From: JASJAR01 sp039198225
Lineage (GTDB): Bacteria > Pseudomonadota > Alphaproteobacteria > Rhodobacterales > Rhodobacteraceae
DNA length: 64,000 nt
Assembly (NCBI GenBank): GCA_039198225.1
Contig: JBCCTQ010000007.1
Span: 1-64,000, forward strand
Direction of reading: 5' to 3'
The translations under genes were made by a program, and so were the position numbers. Positions 58,151 to 64,000 of this stretch are shown here, piece by piece. The notes beneath the pieces were generated by a model. It saw only the letters and a list, made by a program, of their open reading frames with translations. It was not told the DNA's origin and ran no database searches. The first letter of the stretch is position 1. Each line of letters starts with the position of its first letter.

Positions 58151-58816
58151 ATGTGCGGCCGGTTCACGCTCACGGATCCGTCCGAGGCGCTCTCAGCACT
58201 CTTTGAGGCGGTTCCGGCGAACGATCTGCCGGAGGTCCCGAATTACAACATTTGCCCCACCAACCGGGTGCATGCGGTCACCTTCGAAGTCGGCGCCCGG
58301 CGGCTCCGGGCGCTCCGCTGGGGTTTTATTCCGCACTGGGCGAAGGCGGAAAATGACGGCCCCCTTTTGATCAATGCCCGGGCCGAGACCATTGCCGAAA
58401 AACCCGCCTTTCACGACTCCGTCCGCGAGCGCCGCTGCCTCATTCCGGCCAGCGGGTTCTACGAATGGACCAAAGACGACGCGGGAAAGCGCTTGCCCTG
58501 GTATATCAGGCCCCAGGGCGGCGGGCCCATCGCCTTTGCTGGGATCTGGCAGGATTGGACGAAAGGAGAGGCACCCCTTGCGACGGCGGCGATTGTGACC
58601 ACTGGGGCCAACGAAGCACTCCGTCCGATCCACCATCGCATGCCGGTTATTCTTCACGCCAAGGATTGGCCGCTCTGGCTCGGGGAGGCGGGCAAGGGCG
58701 CCGCAACGCTCATGACGTCTGCGCCGGAGGATCTTTTGGAGACAGCGCGGGTTGATCCAGCGGTGAATTCGAACCAGGCCGCTGGCCCGGGCCTCATTGC
58801 CGCAATAGACGCATGA
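58151..58816 (+). CDS. SRAP domain protein, canonical (YedK/HMCES-like)
   Basis: 221-residue SOS-response-associated peptidase family protein, which forms a thiazolidine link with abasic sites in single-stranded DNA. N-terminal MCGRFTL retains the catalytic Cys2; NARAET (Asn), FYEW (Glu) and HHRMPVIL (His) complete the site. It begins 9 bp after the GFA gene. The paralogue at 19074 lacks the cysteine, so this copy probably supplies the protective activity. Confidence 0.95.
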   Translation: MCGRFTLTDPSEALSALFEAVPANDLPEVPNYNICPTNRVHAVTFEVGARRLRALRWGFIPHWAKAENDGPLLINARAETIAEKPAFHDSVRERRCLIPASGFYEWTKDDAGKRLPWYIRPQGGGPIAFAGIWQDWTKGEAPLATAAIVTTGANEALRPIHHRMPVILHAKDWPLWLGEAGKGAATLMTSAPEDLLETARVDPAVNSNQAAGPGLIAAIDA

Positions 58817-58824
58817 GACGACCT

Positions 58825-58851
58825 AAAAAAAGGCCGCACCGAAGTGCGGCC
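58825..58851 (-). terminator. Intrinsic terminator with UUCG tetraloop, - strand
   Basis: On the - strand: GGCCGCAC, loop TTCG, GTGCGGCC, then seven T. The C(UUCG)G tetraloop on an 8-bp stem is extremely stable. On the + strand the hairpin is preceded by A and not followed by T, so it serves a - strand transcript. Confidence 0.88.
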
Positions 58852-59010
58852 GTCCAGTCAGGGAGGAACCAAATGCTCCGGGCCGCACACGCACCGGAAC
58901 GAAACTCAACCACTTGCGTTCGTGAATTTGACGAAAGAGTACCCCAAAAACGGGAATTCTCCCATCGGCACGACCGCTTCACATCCAAGATACCCAATCG
59001 CTGTGGCATT
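58825..59010 (-). ncRNA. Candidate small RNA ending at the UUCG terminator
   Basis: No coding gene on the - strand upstream of the terminator can account for it: the interval 58852-59060 has no credible frame, and the next gene (59061) is divergent. The transcript would contain GGGAGAATTCCC (hairpin) and an exposed TTCCTCCC stretch near 58857-58864, an anti-Shine-Dalgarno-like sequence seen in alphaproteobacterial trans-acting RNAs. The 5' end is a guess. Confidence 0.4.
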
Positions 59011-59060
59011 TTTGGGGCACCGGCCTTGCTCGCGCGACCGACCCACATAGCTCCTCGCCC

Positions 59061-59804
59061 ATGATCGTGTTTCTGACCCATGGCGGGATCGTCAATCGCT
59101 CTCTTCTGACGACCAAATCGGTCCCCCGACGCGTGCTGTCCTTGGGCCTTTTCCTGGTGCCGAGGGTTCCTCCGTGGCGAGGGGTGTTCTGGCGGGCGAT
59201 TTTCGAACACGCCTTGGCGCGATACACCGTGGCCCTGTCGCCCTTCGTTATAGTCATGGCCATCTGGCCCCGCATGGCCCTCCCCATCGCCGAAGCGCCG
59301 CTCTTGATGTTTTTGTTTGTTTGGCTTTTTGAAAAATACGGCCTGTCGGTGCCCTCCGCCGAGGCGCGCCGGGCTCTTATATTAGAAGACGAGGCAGGTC
59401 GGCTCCTCGACCGGATCCGGGTGGCGGGCGAGGCGCAACTTTCGCGGATCGGGGCCGACCGGGAGATCGAAACCGGCATGCTCCATCTCGTCATCGAGCA
59501 ATCGGCCTATGCACGGGTGCCGCCGCTGACACTCGTCTCGGTCCTTCTTGAGGCCGAAAAGATCGAGATCCTAAACCTCAGTAGGGACGAATGCGACGCG
59601 CTCGGCCGGGCGCTATTCCCCGAGGCAGACACCGAGCGCGCGCTCCACCGGGCGGGCCTCGCCGAAGGCGTTCAGATCCGCCGCTTTGCCTTCGATCCAA
59701 GAACCATCACCGCCCATGCCCGACTTGCCGCCTTGGCGAAGAAATCGGACATTCATCTTTCGAACAACACGAACAGTCCTGCGGCCGAGCTCGAGACCCC
59801 CTGA
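59061..59804 (+). CDS. Hypothetical membrane protein
   Basis: 247-residue protein. A basic N-terminus is followed by two hydrophobic segments (about 52-70 and 74-92), then a soluble helical domain (about 95-247) rich in charged residues (ARRALILEDEAGRLLDRIRVAGEAQLSRIGADREIETGML region). No recognisable family; reading is supported by its length, clean composition and lack of a better opposite frame. The stop is 4 bp from the convergent DUF1489 gene. Confidence 0.65.
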   Translation: MIVFLTHGGIVNRSLLTTKSVPRRVLSLGLFLVPRVPPWRGVFWRAIFEHALARYTVALSPFVIVMAIWPRMALPIAEAPLLMFLFVWLFEKYGLSVPSAEARRALILEDEAGRLLDRIRVAGEAQLSRIGADREIETGMLHLVIEQSAYARVPPLTLVSVLLEAEKIEILNLSRDECDALGRALFPEADTERALHRAGLAEGVQIRRFAFDPRTITAHARLAALAKKSDIHLSNNTNSPAAELETP

Positions 59805-59807
59805 AGC

Positions 59808-60239
59808 TCAGCGAAGGCCGATTTCAGCCAGCGCCACTTCGAGATCCGGCGGCAGCGTCTTTTCCATGGCGCGCGCCGCAGGAAGGTCCCGGGGCGCATC
59901 CCCAGGCGCCAGATAGCGCCAGCCCTGAAAGGCGCGGCGGGGCTGGGGATCGGTCCGGTGGACGTCCCCTTCCAGCACGAGCCCGCAACGCATGATCCCG
60001 TCCACCCCGCGAACCTCATCAAACCGAAGGATTCGTTGGCGCGCGAGGATCACCCCTTTAAATACCCAGTAGAGCGATCCCCCAGCCAAAACCTCGTCTT
60101 CCCGCCGGGGCCACATCCGGGTCACATGGCGGGGAAGTCCATCGGGGCACTTCGCCCGGGCTGAGCTCTGCCAGGCCAACAGATCCTCAACCTTTGTTGC
60201 ACCAACGCAGAGCTTTACGAGATTGACGTATTTATCCAC
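59808..60239 (-). CDS. DUF1489 family protein
   Basis: 143-residue conserved alphaproteobacterial protein. Family signature: NLVKLCVGATKVEDLLAWQ at the N-terminus, DEVLAGGSLYWVFKGVILARQRIL near residue 60, GIMRCGLVLEGDVHRT near 95 and RRAFQGWRYLAPGDAPRDL near 113. Function unknown. GTG at 60239 gives the conserved start; the frame opens upstream to 60512 but that part lies antisense to the reductase gene. The start codon overlaps a perfect DnaA box. Confidence 0.9.
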   Translation of the reverse strand: MDKYVNLVKLCVGATKVEDLLAWQSSARAKCPDGLPRHVTRMWPRREDEVLAGGSLYWVFKGVILARQRILRFDEVRGVDGIMRCGLVLEGDVHRTDPQPRRAFQGWRYLAPGDAPRDLPAARAMEKTLPPDLEVALAEIGLR

Positions 60240-60240
60240 A
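60232..60240 (+). promoter_or_regulatory. DnaA box (consensus)
   Basis: TTATCCACA, exact match to the strong DnaA box, in the interval between DUF1489 and the ribonucleotide reductase gene. It overlaps the DUF1489 GTG start, so coding constraint may explain part of it. Confidence 0.45.
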
Positions 60241-60298
60241 GAGTCGTCCCCAAGCCACACATCATACAGTAGCTGAGCGGCCAGGGGGTTCAATGGGT

Positions 60299-60307
60299 TG
60301 TGGATAT
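60299..60307 (-). promoter_or_regulatory. DnaA-box-like sequence
   Basis: TGTGGATAT, 8 of 9 matches to the inverted DnaA box, 42 bp before the reductase start codon and 58 bp from the consensus box at 60232. Confidence 0.4.
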
Positions 60308-60348
60308 GAGGTAGTCTGGCGACCCGTCTCCAAACACGAATCGATCCG

Positions 60349-62916
60349 ATGACCCGTTTTGCTGCGCCCATCGCCGAACAGATCTGGGATATGAAATACC
60401 GCCTCAAGGAGGCCGATGGCACGCCGGTGGACGGAAGCGTCGAAGACACATGGCACCGGATCGCCAAGGCGCTTGCTTCGGTCGAAGCCAGCCCGGAGGC
60501 CTGGGAAGACAAATTTTATGCAGCCCTTGAAGACTTCCGCTTTCTGCCGGCGGGCCGGATTGTAGCCGGGGCGGGCACGGGCCGGAGCGTGACGCTCTTC
60601 AATTGCTTTGTTATGGGCACGATCGAAGATTCCATGGAGGGGATCTTCCAAGGTCTCAAGGAAGCCGCCCTCACCATGCAGCAAGGGGGCGGGATCGGCT
60701 ACGATTTCTCCACCATTCGGCCCAAAGGAGCGGCCGTCTCGGGCGTGGCCGCCGACGCGTCAGGGCCCCTGTCCTTTATGGATGTTTGGGATGCGATGTG
60801 CCGCACAATTATGTCCGCGGGGTCGCGCCGGGGGGCGATGATGGCCACGATGCGCTGCGACCACCCCGACATAGAAGACTTTATCACCGCCAAAGCGGAC
60901 CCGAGCCGTTTGCGAAATTTCAACGTCTCGGTCCTTGTAACGGACGCCTTCATGGACGCCGTCAAAGCCGATGGAGACTGGGACCTGGTCTTTGACGGCA
61001 AGATCTACGCCACCACCCGGGCCCGCGCGCTCTGGGACAAGATCATGCGCTCGACCTACGATTATGCCGAGCCCGGGGTCATTTTCATTGACCGGATCAA
61101 CCGTCTCAACAACCTCGCCTATGCCGAGACCATCGCCGCCACAAATCCCTGCGGCGAGCAACCGCTCCCGCCCTATGGCGCCTGTCTACTTGGTTCGATC
61201 AATCTTGGGCGCCTCGTCCGCGACCCCTTCACCGAAGCCGCCGCCCTTGATGAGGACGAGCTCGCCGATCTGGTCGCCGTGGCCGTTCGTATGATGGACA
61301 ATACGGTCGACGCGTCCCGGTTTCCCTTGCCTGCCCAGGCCGCAGAGGCCGAAGCCAAGCGCCGCATCGGGCTCGGTGTGACGGGGCTCGCCGATGCGTT
61401 GATGATGGTGGGGCTCCGCTACGGGTCGGAAGAGGCAGCCCTCCAGACCGAGGCCTGGATGCGCGCACTGGCCCGCGCCGCCTATCTCGCCTCGGTGGAT
61501 CTCGCCGAGGAGAAAGGCGCCTTTCCGCTCTACGACAAAGACGGGTTCCTCGCTTCGGGCGCGCTCGATGGGATGGACGAAGATGTCCGCGACGCCATCG
61601 CCGCCCACGGGATCCGAAACGCGCTTCTCACCTCCATCGCGCCCACCGGCACGATCAGCCTTTATGCAGGCAATGTCTCCTCGGGGATCGAGCCGGTCTT
61701 TGCCCATAGCTACACAAGGAAAGTCCTCCAAAAGGACGGGTCGAAAACCGAAGAAGAGGTGGTCGATTACGCCGTCGGCCTTTGGCGGGCTCTGAAGGGT
61801 GACGCGCCGTTGCCCGACCATTGCGTCACGGCCCAAACAATTGCGCCGAGCGACCACGTGCGGATGCAAGCGGCCGCCCAAAAATGGGTCGACAGTTCCA
61901 TTTCCAAGACAATCAACGTCCCCGAAGACATCTCCTTCGAAGCCTTCAAAGACGTCTACATGGTAGCCTGGGATACGGGCTGCAAAGGCTGCACGACTTA
62001 CCGGCCCAACGCGGTGACAGGTTCTGTCCTCAGCGTCACCGAAGCACCCAAACTCGAAACGAACACCGCCCCGGACCCCGCACCGGCCCCGGGCACGATC
62101 GCGGCCCGCATCGAGGCCGCCGCCGCCGCCATCGGCATCGACGATATCCCCGCCCTTGCTGCACTTTCGGGTGTCCCGGCCGACAGGATCGCCGCCTGGG
62201 ACGGGGCGGCCAAACCTACCAATCGCGACGCTCGCGCCGTGGCCGAAGCCCTCTCGGTCACCCCCCGCTGGCTCCTTTTCGGCGAAGGGGAGGGGCCAGG
62301 CGACGAAGAAGCCCTTCATCCTGGCTCAAATACTCAAAGTCCACACTCAGATACCCGCGCCGTTGTCGCCCATCCTGGCGCGGCCGATGTCGTCTACATC
62401 ACCGAACCGCTCGACCGGCCCCAAGCCCTGGAAGGACAGACCTACAAGCTCAAATGGCCAGGCAGCGAACACGCGATCTACATCACGCTCAATGACATCG
62501 AGACCGCCGGGAAACGCCGCCCATTCGAAGTCTTCATCAATTCGAAGAACATGGAGCACTTTGCTTGGACCGTGGCGCTGACCCGAATGATCTCGGCCGT
62601 CTTCCGGCGGGGCGGGGACGTCTCTTTCGTGGTCGAAGAACTCAAAGCCGTGTTCGACCCGCGGGGCGGGGCTTGGATGGGCGGCAAATACGTCCCTTCG
62701 ATCCTTGCCGCCATCGGCGGTGTGATCGAGCGCCATCTCATTTCGATCGGTTTTATCGAAGGCGAAGGCTTAGGCCTCAAATCCGACCCACAATCGGAAG
62801 TGGTCAATATCGACGGTCCTCGGGGCCAGGCGTGCCCCTCTTGCGGGCAATTCGACCTTCGGATGGTCGAGGGTTGCCTCACATGCATGTCCTGCGGCCA
62901 TTCGAAATGCGGTTGA
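60349..62916 (+). CDS. nrdJ: Adenosylcobalamin-dependent (class II) ribonucleotide reductase with inserted HTH-like module
   Basis: 855-residue enzyme reducing ribonucleotides for DNA synthesis using adenosylcobalamin as radical source. Catalytic part about 1-560: LFNCFVMG (Cys86), MQQGGGIGYDFSTIRP, NPCGEQPLPPYGAC (Cys268 thiyl site, Glu270), APTGTISLYAG and CKGCTTYRPN. The C-terminal part (about 685-855) is the domain usual in these enzymes, ending in zinc-type cysteines (CPSCG and CLTCMSCGHSKC) that also serve re-reduction. Unusual: the linker holds an XRE-like helix-turn-helix stretch (582-646) and then a peptide encoded by a palindromic repeat (654-664). Two DnaA-type boxes lie upstream. 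Confidence 0.95.
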   Translation: MTRFAAPIAEQIWDMKYRLKEADGTPVDGSVEDTWHRIAKALASVEASPEAWEDKFYAALEDFRFLPAGRIVAGAGTGRSVTLFNCFVMGTIEDSMEGIFQGLKEAALTMQQGGGIGYDFSTIRPKGAAVSGVAADASGPLSFMDVWDAMCRTIMSAGSRRGAMMATMRCDHPDIEDFITAKADPSRLRNFNVSVLVTDAFMDAVKADGDWDLVFDGKIYATTRARALWDKIMRSTYDYAEPGVIFIDRINRLNNLAYAETIAATNPCGEQPLPPYGACLLGSINLGRLVRDPFTEAAALDEDELADLVAVAVRMMDNTVDASRFPLPAQAAEAEAKRRIGLGVTGLADALMMVGLRYGSEEAALQTEAWMRALARAAYLASVDLAEEKGAFPLYDKDGFLASGALDGMDEDVRDAIAAHGIRNALLTSIAPTGTISLYAGNVSSGIEPVFAHSYTRKVLQKDGSKTEEEVVDYAVGLWRALKGDAPLPDHCVTAQTIAPSDHVRMQAAAQKWVDSSISKTINVPEDISFEAFKDVYMVAWDTGCKGCTTYRPNAVTGSVLSVTEAPKLETNTAPDPAPAPGTIAARIEAAAAAIGIDDIPALAALSGVPADRIAAWDGAAKPTNRDARAVAEALSVTPRWLLFGEGEGPGDEEALHPGSNTQSPHSDTRAVVAHPGAADVVYITEPLDRPQALEGQTYKLKWPGSEHAIYITLNDIETAGKRRPFEVFINSKNMEHFAWTVALTRMISAVFRRGGDVSFVVEELKAVFDPRGGAWMGGKYVPSILAAIGGVIERHLISIGFIEGEGLGLKSDPQSEVVNIDGPRGQACPSCGQFDLRMVEGCLTCMSCGHSKCG
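62314..62340 (-). repeat. Dispersed palindromic element inside the reductase gene
   Basis: CTTCATCCTGGCTCAAATAC followed by TCAAAGT: matches the inverse of the intergenic element over its CTTCATCCTGG and AAATACTC blocks. It is in frame and encodes ALHPGSNTQS in the linker after the HTH-like module; the CCGCCGGAGGC arm is missing or eroded. Confidence 0.72.
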
Positions 62917-63012
62917 GGCAGGTGAGTTTGCGCCTGCTCGCCCCAAGGTTGCTTTTTCTGCTGCAAAAATGACCGCGCAGGGCCGGGCGCACCGATGCGG
63001 GCCAAAAAAAGG

Positions 63013-63040
63013 TTAACTTTTTCGGCGCGCTTGCTATCTA
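63013..63040 (+). promoter_or_regulatory. Candidate promoter of the Hint gene
   Basis: TTAACT at 63013-63018, 16-bp spacer, TATCTA at 63035-63040, 33 bp before the ATG at 63074. Reasonable sigma-70-like match within an otherwise empty interval (62917-63073). Confidence 0.4.
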
Positions 63041-63073
63041 AAGCCCAACGGAACGGACTGTAAGAAGCCGAAA

Positions 63074-64000
63074 ATGACGAGGCAGGATTGCGCGGGGGCA
63101 GTTCGGGTGCATGCGGTGCCCTGGTCCCACACAACCATCGATAACGTTCGGAGCGCCCCAATCGCCCGGATCGAGACCGGTGTGTCTTGGTCCTGGGACG
63201 GCTACGGCGTCGAGGTGCCGCTGGGTGACGCGGCCTCCGGGGAAGACGACATCCGGGCGGCGGCGGCCCGGGCTGTTCGGCGGATGTTTGGACAATCGCT
63301 CCCTGCCAGGAAGGCGGGGATCGACGCCGACGACGCCGTCTTCGAACGCGCATTCACGATCAGCGATGGGCGCCGGCACTACCGCGCCCAGATGGTGGAA
63401 TTGGCCGAAATTGCCCGCCCGCTTTTGGTGTTCACCGGGCCCTTACCCCCCGCAAATTGCCCGCTAACCGTCACCTCCTCGTGGTCGCCCGAAGAGAAGA
63501 TCATCCGCCACACCGAAGAGCCCACGGGCGTGATCTGTTTCACTCCGGGCACACGGCTTTTGACGCCAGATGGGCTGCGTCCGGTGGAGGATTTGGGCGA
63601 AGGCGATAGGGTCTCGACCAAGGATGACGGCGACCAAGAAATCCTCTGGATTGGATCGCGCCGAATGTCGGGCGCCCGGCTTTACGCCATGCCCGAACTC
63701 CGCCCGATCCGAATTCGATCGGGCGCCATCGACGGAGCCATCCCCGAGCCCGACCTGATCGTGTCGCCCCAGCACCGGATCGTCCTTCAGGGCCGGATCG
63801 CCGAAGCGCTTTTTGGCACCCCGGAAGTCCTGGTGACAGCAAAAGATCTGAAAGACGACCGGGGCATCCTCACCGACAGGACGCTCCAGGATGTGACCTA
63901 CATCCACATCCTCCTGCCCAGACATCAGATCGTCTGGGCGAATGGCGTGGAAACCGAGAGCTTTCACCCGGCCTCGACGGATCTTGCCACCATTGGCGAA
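63074..64000 (+). CDS. Hint-domain protein, truncated by window end
   Basis: 309 residues are visible with no stop before the window ends. The first 150 residues form a non-Hint region (VPLGDAASGEDDIRAAAARAVRRMFG), then a Rhodobacteraceae-type Hint domain begins at GVICFTPGTRLLTPDGLRPVEDL near residue 154, including the cysteine start, EGDRVSTKDDG, SPQHRIVLQG near 235 and LLPRHQIVWANGVETESFHPA near 285, which supplies the late His residues. In relatives the domain is attached to secreted RTX-like proteins; here that is not seen. Complete Cys-start differs from the Thr-start copy at 44784. Confidence 0.88.
   Translation, partial: MTRQDCAGAVRVHAVPWSHTTIDNVRSAPIARIETGVSWSWDGYGVEVPLGDAASGEDDIRAAAARAVRRMFGQSLPARKAGIDADDAVFERAFTISDGRRHYRAQMVELAEIARPLLVFTGPLPPANCPLTVTSSWSPEEKIIRHTEEPTGVICFTPGTRLLTPDGLRPVEDLGEGDRVSTKDDGDQEILWIGSRRMSGARLYAMPELRPIRIRSGAIDGAIPEPDLIVSPQHRIVLQGRIAEALFGTPEVLVTAKDLKDDRGILTDRTLQDVTYIHILLPRHQIVWANGVETESFHPASTDLATIGE

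Noticed and set aside
58873..59064. Small + strand frame of 63 codons after a GGGAGGA site
   Set aside because: The ribosome-site-like sequence is real but the translation is compositionally odd, has no family match and covers the antisense of the candidate small RNA.

Overview
The window is chromosomal DNA of an alphaproteobacterium, most likely Rhodobacteraceae (Roseobacter-type). Grounds: high G+C, dense gene packing with many ATGA/TGATG stop-start overlaps, an adenosylcobalamin-dependent ribonucleotide reductase, two Hint-domain proteins, a CIRCE-controlled groESL pair, a MaeB-type malic enzyme and family-typical small DUF genes (DUF1489, DUF952, DUF4387). The genus cannot be named from sequence alone. 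No rRNA, tRNA, CRISPR array, prophage or complete insertion sequence was seen.

Layout. 1-3.6 kb: tail of a tripartite tricarboxylate transporter (tctB with a doubtful 5' end, tctA) coupled to an AtuA-like DUF1446 protein and a DUF4387 protein. 3.7-8.4 kb: a 1560-residue secreted RTX/LamG protein (- strand). 8.8-10.9 kb: phosphomannomutase and a sugar transferase for surface polysaccharide. 11-18.4 kb: a long - strand catabolic cluster with a NitT/TauT-type ABC importer, cytosine-deaminase-like amidohydrolase, FAD oxidase, two flavodoxin-fold oxidoreductases and a creatininase-family amidohydrolase. 18.7-20.9 kb: RidA, an SRAP paralogue lacking its catalytic cysteine, an orphan ParA and a small membrane protein. 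20.9-22.0 kb: a RAYT transposase remnant between REP-like palindromes, then an AT-rich segment carrying a DUF4760 gene.

22-35 kb holds ettA, a PAS-GGDEF-EAL protein, CIRCE-groES-groEL, nadD, dacB, a DUF2235 hydrolase, a 2-oxoadipate dioxygenase and an SLC13 permease. 35-43 kb holds an exported Lys/Ala-rich protein, maeB and a nucleoside salvage operon (cdd-deoA-deoB-add, then upp). 43-45.4 kb holds a membrane protein resembling an inactive M48 peptidase, a sulfotransferase and a Hint protein. 45.4-52.1 kb is a beta-oxidation cluster (two MerR regulators, acyl-CoA dehydrogenase, small RHH-like protein, thiolase, FadJ-like enzyme). 52-64 kb holds two PaaI thioesterases and a MATE exporter, pyrD-DUF952, a periplasmic 5'-nucleotidase, a GFA protein, a canonical SRAP protein, DUF1489, the class II ribonucleotide reductase and a Hint protein cut by the window end.

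The least ordinary signals are these. An XRE-like helix-turn-helix module sits in the linker of the ribonucleotide reductase. A dispersed palindromic repeat with at least six copies also has an in-frame copy inside that same linker. A RAYT fragment lies between inverted REPs. An SRAP paralogue has Cys2 replaced by Pro. A candidate - strand small RNA ends in a UUCG-loop terminator near 58.8 kb.
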